A stretch of 64,000 nt of DNA from Jiangella gansuensis DSM 44835 (lineage in GTDB: Bacteria; Actinomycetota; Actinomycetes; Jiangellales; Jiangellaceae). Positions 8,701 through 17,497 of the stretch are shown here, in pieces. Both the position numbers and the translations under genes were made by a program. Under the pieces are notes generated by a model. It saw nothing but the letters and a program-made list of their open reading frames with translations, was not told where the DNA came from and made no database searches. The DNA lies in contig NZ_KI911782.1 of assembly GCF_000515395.1 (NCBI RefSeq), positions 2,104,506 through 2,168,505 of the forward strand, written 5' to 3'. How positions within the stretch are numbered: the first letter of the stretch is position 1; each line of letters begins with the position of its first letter.

Positions 8701-10330
8701 CGAACAGGCCGCGGTCGGGGATGGTGCCGCCGCTGGTGACGGCCAGCCGCTGGGCGCCGGGCCGGCCGCGCAGCACCCCCGCGGTGCGGTCCCACACCAG
8801 CCGCGGCCGCAACTCGGCGAACTCGTCGGACGGGTACCGGCCCGCGAGCATGTCCAGCACCGCGTCGAACGACGACTGGGGGAGGGAGGCGAACGGGTGC
8901 GCCCGCCGGACCGTGGCCAGCAGCTCGTCCACCGGCCAGTCGTCCATGGCGACCGCCGCGACGATCTGCTGCGCCAGGACGTCGAGCGGATTGCGCGGAA
9001 CGGCCAGCTCCTCGATCTGCCCCGACCGCATCCGCTCGGCGACGACGGCGGTCTGCACGAGGTCGCCGCGGTACTTGGGGAACAGCACACCGCTGGACAC
9101 CGCGCCGACCTGGTGACCCGCGCGGCCGACCCGCTGCAGCCCGCTGGCCACCGACGGCGGCGACTCGACCTGGACGACGAGATCGACCGCGCCCATGTCG
9201 ATGCCGAGTTCGAGACTGCTGGTGGCGACCACCGCCGGCAGCCGGCCGGACTTCAGATCGTCCTCGATGAGGGCGCGCTGCTCCTTGCTGACCGAACCGT
9301 GGTGGGCCCGGGCGATGGCACCCGAACCGCCCCGGGTGCTGCCCGCCTGGGCCATGAGCTGCGCCGGGGGAGCAGGGTCGGGTGGCGGTCCCGCGCCGTC
9401 ACGCTCGGCGGCGATCTCGTTGAGCCGAGCCGTCAGGCGCTCAGCCAGCCGCCGCGAGTTGGCGAAGACGATGGTGGACGAGTGCTCCTCGACCAGGTCG
9501 ACCACCCGCTGCTCCACGTGCGGCCAGACCGACCCGGTGGCGGGGGTGCCCAGCGGCTCCGGCTCCGGCGCGGCGGCCAACTCCTCCAGGTCGGGCACCG
9601 GGACGACGACGCGCAGGTCCCAACTCTTATCCGACGGCGGCGACACCACCTCGACTGGCCGCGCCCCGCCGAGGAACCGGGCCACCTCGTCCACCGGCCG
9701 GACGGTGGCGGACAACCCGATGCGCTGGGCCGGCCGCGGCAACAGCGCGTCCAGCCGCTCCAGCGACAACGCGAGGTGGGCGCCGCGCTTACTGCCGGCG
9801 ACGGCGTGCACCTCGTCGACGATGACCGTCCGCACGTGCCGCAGCGACTCGCGCGCCTGTGACGTCAGCAGCAGGAACAGCGACTCCGGCGTGGTGATCA
9901 GGATGTCGGGCGGTCGGCGGTTGAAGCGGCGGCGCTCCTCGGCCGGCGTGTCCCCGGAACGCACCCCGACGGAGATGTCCGGCTCCGGCAGCCCCAGCCG
10001 TGCCGCCGCGTGCCCGATGCCGGCCAGCGGCGCCCGCAGGTTGCGTTCGACGTCGACGGTGAGCGCCTTGAGCGGCGAGACGTAGAGCACCCGGCAGTGG
10101 TGCATGGGGTCCTCCGGCACCGGCTCGGTGGCCAGCCCGTCCAGCGCCCACAGGAAGGCGGCGAGCGTCTTGCCGGACCCCGTGGGCGCCACGACCAAGG
10201 CGCTGCGATCGGCCGCGACCGCGCGCCAGGCACCTTCCTGGGCCGACGTGGGCGCGGCGAACGACCCGGCGAACCACGCTCGCGTGGCCGGGCCGAACAG
10301 CTCGAGGACATCACCCACGCCCCCCATCAT
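5708..10330 (-). CDS. lhr: ATP-dependent helicase Lhr (large helicase-related)
   Basis: A superfamily 2 DNA helicase of about 1540 residues, the usual length of full-size Lhr. Motifs in order are Walker A APTGSGKTLAAF (about 50-61), TTPESL, DEVHA, SATVRP, IVFANSRRLAERL, ATSSLELGIDMG and QRVGRAGHQ. After the helicase core and winged helix comes the long C-terminal extension diagnostic of bacterial Lhr. The mycobacterial homologue translocates 3' to 5' on single-stranded DNA, prefers RNA:DNA hybrids and is induced by mitomycin-type damage; that role is taken from the family. The ATG at 10330 is chosen over a GTG at 10342. No clear promoter or SOS box was found in front of it. Confidence 0.93.
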   Translation of the reverse strand: MMGGVGDVLELFGPATRAWFAGSFAAPTSAQEGAWRAVAADRSALVVAPTGSGKTLAAFLWALDGLATEPVPEDPMHHCRVLYVSPLKALTVDVERNLRAPLAGIGHAAARLGLPEPDISVGVRSGDTPAEERRRFNRRPPDILITTPESLFLLLTSQARESLRHVRTVIVDEVHAVAGSKRGAHLALSLERLDALLPRPAQRIGLSATVRPVDEVARFLGGARPVEVVSPPSDKSWDLRVVVPVPDLEELAAAPEPEPLGTPATGSVWPHVEQRVVDLVEEHSSTIVFANSRRLAERLTARLNEIAAERDGAGPPPDPAPPAQLMAQAGSTRGGSGAIARAHHGSVSKEQRALIEDDLKSGRLPAVVATSSLELGIDMGAVDLVVQVESPPSVASGLQRVGRAGHQVGAVSSGVLFPKYRGDLVQTAVVAERMRSGQIEELAVPRNPLDVLAQQIVAAVAMDDWPVDELLATVRRAHPFASLPQSSFDAVLDMLAGRYPSDEFAELRPRLVWDRTAGVLRGRPGAQRLAVTSGGTIPDRGLFGVFLVGSDPRKGGARVGELDEEMVYESRVGDVFALGATSWRIEDITHDRVLVSPAPGQPGKLPFWHGDTLGRPAELGAALGAFVREIDRLPDAKARERAARAGLDEWAVDNLLAYIREQRAATGHVPDDRTLVVERFRDELGDWRLILHSPFGARVHAPWALAIGARLRERYGVDVQAAHADDGIVLRIPDTLDGFDEPLADGAGRPPGGDAGRAPDAGLVVLEPDELDEIVTTEVGASALFASRFRECAARALLLPRRTPGRRSPLWQQRQRSAQLLQVASKYGSFPMLLETMRECLRDVYDLDGLREIMRHIADRSVKVVEVETAQPSPFARSLLFGYVAAFMYEGDSPLAERRAQALTLDSALLSELLGQTELRELLDLEVVETTEAELQRLAPDRRAGSAEAVADLVRLLGPLTTAEVQARCTDGQDASAHLDDLLRQRRVMTVRIAGQELWAAVEDAARLRDALGVALPTGVHEAFAAPVPDPLGDLVGRYARTHGPFHAADVATRFGLGIAVVTTTLRRLSAEGRVVEGELRPGGTGTEWCDAEVLRLLRRRSLAALRKEVEPVDAATLGRFLPAWQSVGSSLRGPDGVLRVVEQLGGAAVPASALESLVLPARVAAYTPAWLDELTAAGEVVWSGHGTLPGSDGWVSLHLADTAHLTLPDVDPAEADGRLHTAVLETLAGGGAYFFRQLSDAVGSRLDAPPDDPALTTALWDLVWAGSITNDTLAPLRSLLSGTRSSHRSRPARPRSRYARGRVAMPSRSGPPAAAGRWSLLPERDTDITRRAHAAAEALLERHGVVTRGAVTAERLPGGFAAAYRVLSMFEDTGRARRGYFVAGLGAAQFGTPGAVDRLRSYTRTDDGRPASAVVLAATDPANPYGAALPWPDRSPRDTDATSSSGHRPSRKAGALVVLIDGDLALYVERGGRTLLSWTDDPERLRATADALALAVREGALGSLRVERADGEQITTTPLGEALTAAGFHVTPRGLRLRG

Positions 10331-10418
10331 GGCCCGACCCACCGACAGGGTCGTCGAGCGGCCACAGCCGGCGGCTCCCGATCGCCTGGTTCCGTAGCGG
10401 CCGCATAGGCTTGCCGGC

Positions 10419-10613
10419 GTGCGGTTGACGGATTTCTGGGAGCGGATGGAGCACCATCTCGGCTCCGCATACGCCGACTCGTGGGCGCGCGACTACGTCC
10501 TCGAGGCGCTCGGCGGGCGCACGGTGCACCAGGCGCTCGCCGCCGGCGAGGACACCAAGGTCGTGTGGCGCGCGGTTTGCGACGCCCTGCGGCTTCCGCC
10601 CGGCGTCCGCTGA
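10419..10613 (+). CDS. DUF3046 family protein
   Basis: A small 64-residue protein (MRLTDFWERMEHHLG...YADSWARDYVLEALGGRTVHQALAAGEDTKVVWRAVC, quoted in parts) that matches the DUF3046 family, conserved just upstream of recA in many actinobacteria. The start is a GTG at 10419. Aromatic and acidic residues dominate the N-terminal half, with no membrane segment or signal. Function is unknown. Its retention beside recA across the phylum suggests a link to DNA metabolism, but the sequence shows no direct evidence of this. Confidence 0.85.
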   Translation: MRLTDFWERMEHHLGSAYADSWARDYVLEALGGRTVHQALAAGEDTKVVWRAVCDALRLPPGVR

Positions 10614-10670
10614 GCCCGCCCCCGAAACCGGGATGACCGGTGTCGGGCCCGGGCGGTAGCGTCACCAATC

Positions 10671-11942
10671 GTGACAGACTCCGCGGCGGCCGCCGACCCT
10701 ACGCTCCACGCCGTCCAGCAGCGCACCGTGCGCACCCTGGTCGCCAGCCAGGTCGCCGGCGGGCTCGGAGTCTCGGCCGCCATCGCGGTCGGTGCCGTCG
10801 TCGTCACCGAGCTGTTCGGCCGCGAAGACCTCTCCGGGCTGGTGCAGAGTTCCCAGGTGCTGGGTGCGGCGCTGCTGGCCATGCCGGCGGCGGCGCTGGC
10901 CATGACACATGGCCGGCGGGTCGGGCTCGGTGTCGCCTACGCCGTCGGCGCCGCGGGCGCGCTGCTCGCCGTCGTCGCCGCTCAGATGCAGGTCTTCGGC
11001 CTGCTGCTGGCCGGTACCGCGCTGCTCGGCGGTGGGACGGCGGCGGGCTTGCAGGCTCGCTACGCCGCCACCGACCTGGCGCCTGCGCACAGCCGGGGGC
11101 GGGCGCTGTCGGTGGTCGTCTGGTCCACGACGGTCGGCGCCGTCGTCGGGCCCAACCTCGCCGGCCCGTCGGGGCGGCTGGCCGAGACCTTCGGCATCGA
11201 GCCACTGGCCGGGCCGTTCCTGGTGGGCGCGGTCGTCATGGGGGCCGGCGCCCTGATCGTCCTCGCCGGGTTGCGGCCGGACCCGCTGCTCACCGCGCGC
11301 GGGCGGGGGTCCACCGTGGCCCCGGTACGCCGCCGGGGAGTGCTGCGCGCCGGTTGGACGGCCATCGCCGCCAGCCCGCCGGCCGTGCTCGGCCTGGTCT
11401 CGGTGGTGGTCGGGCACACCGTGATGGTCACCGTCATGGTCATGACCCCGGTGCACATGACGCACGGCGGCGCGTCCATCTCGGTCATCGGCTTCGTCAT
11501 CAGCGTGCACGTGGCCGGCATGTACGCGCTGTCACCGGTGATGGGGTGGCTGGCCGACCGGGCCGGCCGGATCCCGGTGGTGCTCGGTGGCGTGCTGACC
11601 CTGCTGGCGGCCGTGGTGCTGTCGGGCACGGCCGAGGAAGGACACTCGCCGGCGCTGACGGCCGGGCTGTTCCTGCTCGGCCTGGGCTGGTCGGCGTGCA
11701 TGGTGGCCGGGTCCACGTTGCTGACCGACGCCGTGGCGCCGGACGACCGGCCGGCCGTGCAGGGCGCGTCCGATCTGCTCATGGGGCTGGCCGCGGCCGG
11801 CGGGGGAGCGCTGGCCGGCGTGGTCGTGGGCTCCTTCGGGTACGGCGTCCTGAACGCCGCGGCGGCCGTGCTGCTGGCCGCGCCGGTCGTCGCCACACTG
11901 GTTCCGGCGTGTCGCTCGCTATCGAACACTCGTTCGGTCTAG
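10671..11942 (+). CDS. MFS transporter
   Basis: A 423-residue major facilitator with about 12 hydrophobic segments in two halves separated by a basic cytoplasmic loop (ARGRGSTVAPVRRRGVLRAGW, near residue 210). The N-half carries a degenerate motif A around THGRRVGLGVAYAVG and the C-half has GWLADRAGRIPVVLGG, a good motif A copy. The N-terminal half resembles drug/proton antiporters. The GTG start at 10671 follows GGGCGGTAGCG. Substrate unknown. Its 3' end overlaps the SOS box that controls recA. Confidence 0.88.
   Translation: MTDSAAAADPTLHAVQQRTVRTLVASQVAGGLGVSAAIAVGAVVVTELFGREDLSGLVQSSQVLGAALLAMPAAALAMTHGRRVGLGVAYAVGAAGALLAVVAAQMQVFGLLLAGTALLGGGTAAGLQARYAATDLAPAHSRGRALSVVVWSTTVGAVVGPNLAGPSGRLAETFGIEPLAGPFLVGAVVMGAGALIVLAGLRPDPLLTARGRGSTVAPVRRRGVLRAGWTAIAASPPAVLGLVSVVVGHTVMVTVMVMTPVHMTHGGASISVIGFVISVHVAGMYALSPVMGWLADRAGRIPVVLGGVLTLLAAVVLSGTAEEGHSPALTAGLFLLGLGWSACMVAGSTLLTDAVAPDDRPAVQGASDLLMGLAAAGGGALAGVVVGSFGYGVLNAAAAVLLAAPVVATLVPACRSLSNTRSV
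11923..11936 (+). promoter_or_regulatory. SOS box (LexA operator) upstream of recA
   Basis: CGAACACTCGTTCG is a perfect CGAAC-N4-GTTCG palindrome, the LexA operator of Gram-positive bacteria. It lies inside the last codons of the MFS gene, about 160 bases before recA, followed by a possible -10 element TAGAGT at 11940-11945. LexA would repress recA from here. Confidence 0.88.
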
Positions 11943-12097
11943 AGTCGATTCTGTCCGTACGCCGAGAGCCAGACGGCGGAGTTTCCACAGGCCGCGAATT
12001 CGTTCTCGAACCTGTCGGTGGCACCGCGTAACGTCTGACGGCGATGAACAAGAAAACGCAGGGCCGCGCGCCGGCCCGTCGACCCCAGGTGGTGCCC

Positions 12098-13138
12098 ATG
12101 GCTGTTCCCGCGGACCGCGACAAGGCGCTGGACGCTGCGCTCGCGCAGATCGAGCGCTCGTTCGGCAAGGGCTCGGTGATGCGTCTTGGCGAAGAGGCCC
12201 GGGTGCCCATCGAGGTGATTCCCACCGGGGCCATCGCCCTGGACGTCGCACTCGGCATCGGCGGTCTGCCGCGCGGCCGGGTGATCGAGATCTACGGCCC
12301 GGAGTCCTCCGGTAAGACGACGGTCGCCCTGCACGCGGTGGCCAACGCCCAGCGCGCCGGCGGCGTCGCGGGCTTCATCGACGCCGAGCACGCCCTCGAC
12401 CCCGACTACGCGAAGGCGCTGGGGGTGGACACCGACTCGCTGCTGGTCTCCCAGCCCGACACCGGTGAGCAGGCACTGGAGATCGCCGACACGCTGATCC
12501 GTTCCGGCGCGCTCGACATCATCGTCATCGACTCCGTGGCCGCTCTGGTCCCGCGGGCGGAGATCGAGGGCGAGATGGGCGACAGCCACGTCGGCCTGCA
12601 GGCGCGACTCATGAGCCAGGCGCTGCGCAAGATCGCCGGTGCGCTGAGCCAGTCGAAGACCACCGCCGTCTTCATCAACCAGCTGCGTGAGAAGGTCGGC
12701 GTCTTCTTCGGCTCGCCCGAGACCACCACCGGTGGGAAGGCGCTGAAGTTCTATGCCTCGGTCCGGCTCGACGTGCGGCGTATCGAGACGCTGAAGGACG
12801 GCACCGACGCGGTCGGCAACCGCACCCGCGTCAAGGTGGTCAAGAACAAGGTCGCGCCGCCGTTCAAGCAGGCCGAGTTCGACATCATCTACGGCGAGGG
12901 CATCAGCCGCGAGGGCAGCCTCATCGACCTCGGGGTGGAGCAGAGCATCGTCCGCAAGTCCGGGGCCTGGTACACCTACGAGGGCGATCAGCTGGGCCAG
13001 GGCAAGGAGAACGCCCGCAACTTCCTCAAGGACAACCCCGACCTCGCCGACGAGATCGAGAAGAAGATCAAGGAGAAGCTCGGCGTCGGGCCGAAGGTCG
13101 ATACCGCCGCCGTGGACGAGGTCCCGGTCGACTTCTGA
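12098..13138 (+). CDS. recA: Recombinase RecA
   Basis: DNA recombinase and co-protease for LexA self-cleavage. It shows [21 protein letters not shown], Walker [10 protein letters not shown], the Walker B region [12 protein letters not shown], and the L1/L2 DNA-binding loops ([20 protein letters not shown] and [19 protein letters not shown]). The ATG at 12098 gives 346 residues starting [15 protein letters not shown], the usual RecA N-terminus, and has AGGTGG five bases upstream. An in-frame ATG at 12044 would add 18 basic residues ([12 protein letters not shown]) without family support. The acidic C-terminal tail is short. Transcribed with recX, 11 bases downstream. Confidence 0.97.
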   Translation: MAVPADRDKALDAALAQIERSFGKGSVMRLGEEARVPIEVIPTGAIALDVALGIGGLPRGRVIEIYGPESSGKTTVALHAVANAQRAGGVAGFIDAEHALDPDYAKALGVDTDSLLVSQPDTGEQALEIADTLIRSGALDIIVIDSVAALVPRAEIEGEMGDSHVGLQARLMSQALRKIAGALSQSKTTAVFINQLREKVGVFFGSPETTTGGKALKFYASVRLDVRRIETLKDGTDAVGNRTRVKVVKNKVAPPFKQAEFDIIYGEGISREGSLIDLGVEQSIVRKSGAWYTYEGDQLGQGKENARNFLKDNPDLADEIEKKIKEKLGVGPKVDTAAVDEVPVDF

Positions 13139-13149
13139 GCGGAGACATC

Positions 13150-13722
13150 GTGAGCAGGAACGCCGGCCGGGCGCGGGGGAGGCGCCGGGACTCCGAGGAG
13201 GAGCTCGACGTCGAAGCCGACCCGGCCGCGGTCGCCCGGTCGGTGGCGCTGAAGCGGCTCGCGGCCGCGCCGCAGACTCGCGCCCAGCTCGACGCCGCCA
13301 TGGCTCGCAAAGGCGTGCCCGAGGAGGTCCGAGAGGAAGTCCTCGGGCGGTTCGGCGACGTCGGGCTCGTCGACGACGCCGCCTTCGCCCAGGCGTGGGT
13401 TCAGTCCCGGCACGCCGGGCGCGGCCTGGCCCGCCGGGCGCTCGGCCACGAGCTGCGCACCCGTGGTGTCGACGCGGCCACGGTGGCCGAGGCCGTCGAG
13501 GCGGTCGACCCGGAGCAGGAGGAACGCACCGCCAGGGCGCTGGTGTCGCAGCGGCTGCCCGGCACCCGGCGGCTCGACCCGCTGGCCCGGACCCGCCGGC
13601 TCACCGGCATGCTGGCGCGCAAGGGCTACCCGGCCGGCCTGGCCTTCCGGGTGGTCCGCGAGGCCCTCGAAGCCGAGGGCGTGCAGACCGAGCATTTGCC
13701 CGCCGACGTCCCCGACGACTGA
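13150..13722 (+). CDS. recX: Regulatory protein RecX
   Basis: A 190-residue RecX that binds RecA filaments and limits recombinase and co-protease activity. It contains the helical repeat modules of the family: RSVALKRLAAAPQTRAQLDAAM, GLVDDAAFAQAWVQSRHAGRGLARRALGHELRTRGV and RLTGMLARKGYPAGLAFRVVREAL. The N-terminal 25 residues are basic then acidic and variable. The GTG start at 13150 follows GAGCGGAGAC. It sits 11 bases after recA, consistent with co-expression under the same SOS control. Confidence 0.94.
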   Translation: MSRNAGRARGRRRDSEEELDVEADPAAVARSVALKRLAAAPQTRAQLDAAMARKGVPEEVREEVLGRFGDVGLVDDAAFAQAWVQSRHAGRGLARRALGHELRTRGVDAATVAEAVEAVDPEQEERTARALVSQRLPGTRRLDPLARTRRLTGMLARKGYPAGLAFRVVREALEAEGVQTEHLPADVPDD

Positions 13723-13752
13723 CGCCCCGGGTGGCTGTTCACCTGGCGTTGC

Positions 13753-15780
13753 TCAGATGAAGTCGCGTGGAATGCGACGGGTCCAGTCCTTGGACGCGAT
13801 CCGCCGCTCGCCCTCGTACGCGTCCAGCTGGGCATGCAGGTGGAACTCGGTGGCCGTGCACGTCAGCACCGTCCGGGTGGTGGCGTGGACGCTCCAGTCG
13901 CCCCGGGTGAATCCCATGTGCCATTCGGTCTCGCCGCGCGTCGACGTGACGTCGTCGCCGACGAAGCTGTACCGCTCGTACGCCCGCCTGGTGATGTCGA
14001 GACCGATGTCGTCGATGTGCGACACCCCCAGATCCTTCACGACCTCCAGCGCCGAGGAATCCTGCGCGAGGTCACGCGTCACGGTCCATCGGTGTTCGCC
14101 CGGCTGTCGTGAGGTCACGGCGATGGGCGGCGCGCCCTCGGGCTCGTCGAAGGACGGCGCGTGCTCGTCATCGGACGGGTCGTGCTCCCGGACCGGGAGG
14201 ACGAGCTGGGAGCTGCCCGTGAACACCGTCATCCGCACGGATTCCGGCGACGGCCACACCAGCGGCCAGTACGAGGTCGAGACCGACAGGCGGATCCGAT
14301 GCCCAGCCGGAAACGCCTGCGCCATGCCGTTGAGCTGCACTGTCACCGCATACTGAGTTCGCGGCTCGAGCCGCTGCGGCCCGGTGGGACTGTGGTGGTG
14401 GGTGAGGTTCGCGACGCCGTAACTGACGCGAGTCGCCTTGCCGTCGGGCGCGACGTCGGAGAGCCGGACCGCCACCATGGCCAGCGGCTTGTCGGCGGCG
14501 AAACTCAGCTCGAGCACGGGCGCACCCAGGAGTTCGAGCCGGTCGGTGAGCACGTCGCTGTCGAACACCAGCGACCCGCCGTCCTCCTCCCGCTGGTCGT
14601 ACGGGAGGTCCGGCGGGGCGTTGTACGAGCACCACTTGCCGGCGAACTGCCCGACCGAGAGCGGCGACTGCACCGTCAGCGGGACGACGTCGACCTGCTC
14701 GCCCGGTTCGGCGATGCGGTGGCGCGCCAGCGGATGGCGCAACGGGACGACCCGCTCGCTGGGCCATTGGTCCTCGCCGACCCACCGGCCCGGGCGTTCG
14801 GCGTACGCCGTGGACGGCGGCACGGTGTCCTGCATCCAGATGCTCAGCTGTGGGCCGTCCATGGCGCCGTTGCCGGTGTCGTCCTTGAGCCAGTGGTCCC
14901 ACCAGCGCACCACCTCCTGGAGGAAGCCGATCGCCGGACCCGGCTCACCGAGGTGCGGGTACTTGTGGCTCCACGGACCGATCAGTCCCTTGCGCGGCAC
15001 GTCGAGCTCGGCGAGCAGGCGGAAGACGGCGTTGGAGTAGCCGTCGGCCCAGCCGCTGGCGGCGAACACCGGACAGGTGATCGCCGAGTAGTCCTCGCAG
15101 ACCGAACCGTGCCGCCAATAGTCGTCGCGCTGCTGATGGCGCAGCCACTCGTCGAGCCACAGGCCGCTGTTGTCGAGCCGCTCGAGCCACATGTCCCGCC
15201 ACCGTTCACCGACGAGCGCGGGGTCGGGCGGACAGGAGTTGTAGGCGAACATCGTCGAGGCCCAGGACAGGTTGTCGCTGAGCAGGCAGCCGCCCATGTA
15301 GTGCACGTCGTCGGCGTAGCGGTCATCGGACGAGCAGACGGTGACGATGGCACCGAGGCTCGGGGGCCGGCGGGCCGCCACCTGCAAGGCGTTGAACCCG
15401 CCCCAGGAAATGCCCATCATCGAGGTCCGGCCGCTGCACCACGGTTGCTCGGCCATCCATGCCAGGATCTCCTCGGCGTCCTGGAGCTCCCGTTCCAGGT
15501 ACTCGTCGGTGAGAACACCCTCGGAGTCGCCGCTGCCGCGCAGGTCGACGCGCAGGCACGCGTACCCGTGGCCGGCCATGTAGGGGTGGTGGATGGAGTC
15601 CCTCAACGCGGTCATGTCCCGCTTGCGATACGGAATGAGCTCCAGGACACCCGGCACCGGCTCGTCGTCGGAGGACTTCGGTCGCCACAACCGTCCGGCC
15701 AGCCGGACCCCGTCGGACATGGGGATCCACAGATGTTCGTCCTCGGTGACGGCGTGCGGCAGCGACGTGACGGTACGCAT
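13753..15780 (-). CDS. CocE/NonD family hydrolase (X-Pro dipeptidyl peptidase fold)
   Basis: A 675-residue serine hydrolase of the CocE/NonD (PF02129) family. The alpha/beta-hydrolase core has the nucleophile motif GISWGGF (Ser near 125), a candidate acid in GWADGYSN (Asp near 245) and His in GPWSHKYPH (near 271). A C-terminal jelly-roll domain follows (SLVFDSDVL, LRLSVSTSYWP). Family members cleave X-Pro peptides, cocaine or glutaryl-7-ACA type amides and esters. No signal peptide is present. It lies six bases downstream of the ATP-grasp gene and must be co-transcribed with it. An extra roughly 110-residue tail after the jelly roll (ALEVVKDLGVSHIDD...) is seen in this subgroup; its role is unknown. 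Confidence 0.88.
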   Translation of the reverse strand: MRTVTSLPHAVTEDEHLWIPMSDGVRLAGRLWRPKSSDDEPVPGVLELIPYRKRDMTALRDSIHHPYMAGHGYACLRVDLRGSGDSEGVLTDEYLERELQDAEEILAWMAEQPWCSGRTSMMGISWGGFNALQVAARRPPSLGAIVTVCSSDDRYADDVHYMGGCLLSDNLSWASTMFAYNSCPPDPALVGERWRDMWLERLDNSGLWLDEWLRHQQRDDYWRHGSVCEDYSAITCPVFAASGWADGYSNAVFRLLAELDVPRKGLIGPWSHKYPHLGEPGPAIGFLQEVVRWWDHWLKDDTGNGAMDGPQLSIWMQDTVPPSTAYAERPGRWVGEDQWPSERVVPLRHPLARHRIAEPGEQVDVVPLTVQSPLSVGQFAGKWCSYNAPPDLPYDQREEDGGSLVFDSDVLTDRLELLGAPVLELSFAADKPLAMVAVRLSDVAPDGKATRVSYGVANLTHHHSPTGPQRLEPRTQYAVTVQLNGMAQAFPAGHRIRLSVSTSYWPLVWPSPESVRMTVFTGSSQLVLPVREHDPSDDEHAPSFDEPEGAPPIAVTSRQPGEHRWTVTRDLAQDSSALEVVKDLGVSHIDDIGLDITRRAYERYSFVGDDVTSTRGETEWHMGFTRGDWSVHATTRTVLTCTATEFHLHAQLDAYEGERRIASKDWTRRIPRDFI

Positions 15781-15786
15781 GCGTGA

Positions 15787-17079
15787 CTAACTCCCGGTGG
15801 CTGGCTGTTCGTCGATCTCGAAGCGCAGTCCGCTGGTGCACTTCTCGTACTTGTCGACGAGGTCGTCCTCGTCGGCGGCTCCGATGTACAGCTGGGCGAG
15901 CCCGAAGCTGTACGAATCCTCTCCGTGCAGATCCGAGAGCCGATCGCCTTCGTCGACCTTCACGACGATCGTGCTGCCGGGGACATCCTGCTGCAGCTGG
16001 GCGATCTCGGACGGCGACGGCACCACGCGGACGACGCCGTCGGCGAAGCAGCGCAGGAACCATTTCGCGGCGACGTCGTACGGCCCCTCGCCGTAGCGGG
16101 CCTCCGGTTCGTTTCCCATCGCGAGGTCGATCATGAACTGGTGGTTGGGCAGGCCGTCCACAAGCTGGAAGAGCCTGGCGTGGGACTGCGAGTGCCGGGG
16201 GTTGATCTCGAGCAGTTCGAGCCGGCCGGTCTCGGAGTCCCAGAAGAACTCGATGTTGAACGTCGAGCGGTCCAGTCCGATGGCGCCGATGACGCGCCGG
16301 GTGACGTCGGCGATGCGGGTCGTGACCTGGTCGGGAAGCCGCGTGGGGTACTGGTAGCGCAGGAAGCTCGCGGTGCCGGGGTAGTGGACGGAGTCCACGA
16401 CGCCGTAGACGGTGATGTCGCCGTCGTGGACGTAGCCCTCGACGGTGAGCTGCTGCCCGGTCGAGGCCTCCTCGACCAGGCAGGCGGTCCCGCCGACGGC
16501 GGCGATCTCCGGCGGGAGGTCCACCATCGACAGGACGGCGGAGAACGGCTCGCCCATGCGGGCGGCCGCCTCGCGGACCTTCGGCAGCTTCCGGCGCAGC
16601 TCGGTGTCGTCGGCGCACCGGTAGGCGCCTTCGGAGGACGCGGATTTCACCGGCTTGATCCACACGGGGTAGGAGAGCTCTCCGGGAAGCCGGGGATCGT
16701 CGTCGTGCACGTCGATGAGACCGAATCTGGGGTGCTCGTCGATGGCCTTCTGCTGCTCGATGCGGGACCAGTACTTGTGCTCGCACTTGAGGACCGAGGT
16801 CAGGTCCGCCGACGGCAACCCCCGCTCCGCGCACAGGATGGGAACCATGAGGCTGACCGGGAAGTCCCAGTAGCCGACGATGGCGTCGACGGTGCCGTCG
16901 AAGGCATCGAGCTGGCGGCGCGCCTTGTCCAGCAGCTCGGGCAGCGGGATCGTCGCGCCGTGCTGGAGCTCATCGATCGTCAGTAGTTGATGGAAGCGAT
17001 AGCGGGACGCATCGCGCAGGGTCCGCAGGTTCGCCCGGTTGAGGTCGTCCATGCCCAACACGAATGCGTTCTTCTGCAT
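15787..17079 (-). CDS. ATP-grasp domain protein (putative carboxylate-amine ligase)
   Basis: A 430-residue protein with an ATP-grasp fold: PVWIKPVKSASSEGAYRC (ATP-binding lysine strand), LVEEASTGQQLTVEGYVHDGD and the metal-binding FNIEFFWDSETGRLELLEINPRHSQSH, whose Glu and Asn residues usually bind magnesium. Such proteins join a carboxylate to an amine through an acyl phosphate, as in L-amino acid ligases. The ATG at 17079 has GGAAGG eight bases upstream. The adjacent hydrolase gene suggests a pathway in which a peptide or amide bond is formed and later cleaved. Substrates cannot be read from sequence. Confidence 0.82.
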   Translation of the reverse strand: MQKNAFVLGMDDLNRANLRTLRDASRYRFHQLLTIDELQHGATIPLPELLDKARRQLDAFDGTVDAIVGYWDFPVSLMVPILCAERGLPSADLTSVLKCEHKYWSRIEQQKAIDEHPRFGLIDVHDDDPRLPGELSYPVWIKPVKSASSEGAYRCADDTELRRKLPKVREAAARMGEPFSAVLSMVDLPPEIAAVGGTACLVEEASTGQQLTVEGYVHDGDITVYGVVDSVHYPGTASFLRYQYPTRLPDQVTTRIADVTRRVIGAIGLDRSTFNIEFFWDSETGRLELLEINPRHSQSHARLFQLVDGLPNHQFMIDLAMGNEPEARYGEGPYDVAAKWFLRCFADGVVRVVPSPSEIAQLQQDVPGSTIVVKVDEGDRLSDLHGEDSYSFGLAQLYIGAADEDDLVDKYEKCTSGLRFEIDEQPATGS

Positions 17080-17497
17080 CACTTGTACCTTCCAGTAGCC
17101 GACGTCTTGTCCGTTCCCCTGGCACCGGGAGGACAAACGGGGCGCTGGAGGAGCGCGCGCTCGTGTCACCTTGACCGCCTGTACACCCTTACGTAACCTC
17201 AAATCCAAAGGTGGAGAACAACTCCGCGACCGCGGATCGGACATAGTGAACGTGGCACGACTCGACACCGCAACACCGCCGAGGCCGGCGCAGGGCTGGT
17301 CGGAGCGGGTCAATTCGGTACGCCAGGCTCGCGTGGGTGGTGCGGCCGGCGCGGACCGGTCGGAGCATCACCGCATACTCGGGTGATCTTCGTCGGTGGT
17401 TGAGGCTCGCATCGTCCGCGGTGTGAGCGCGGTCGTGGTGCGGTTCCCGCCAGCAGATGGCCTGCTCGTCAGGTCGGATATGTGAGGGAGCCCGCCG
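17080..17497. other. Divergent intergenic region between the ATP-grasp operon and rny
   Basis: About 418 bases without a convincing gene. On the plus strand TTGACC at 17171-17176 and TAACCT at 17194-17199 are separated by 17 bases, a good -35/-10 pair that could start a long leader for rny. A short inverted repeat ATCACC/GGTGAT lies near 17366-17386. Short open frames here lack ribosome-binding sites and recognisable similarity. Confidence 0.4.
17171..17199 (+). promoter_or_regulatory. Candidate sigma-70-type promoter upstream of rny
   Basis: TTGACC, a 17-base spacer, then TAACCT. Both hexamers are close to the vegetative consensus. If used, the rny leader would be almost 300 bases long. Not supported by anything other than motif match. 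Confidence 0.4.

Noticed and set aside
7763..9862. A long plus-strand frame opposite lhr
   Set aside because: The minus strand carries all helicase motifs in order; this frame has no homologous features.
17171..17386. A 71-codon open frame in the gap before rny
   Set aside because: No ribosome-binding site, no recognisable family, and it begins on the candidate -35 element.
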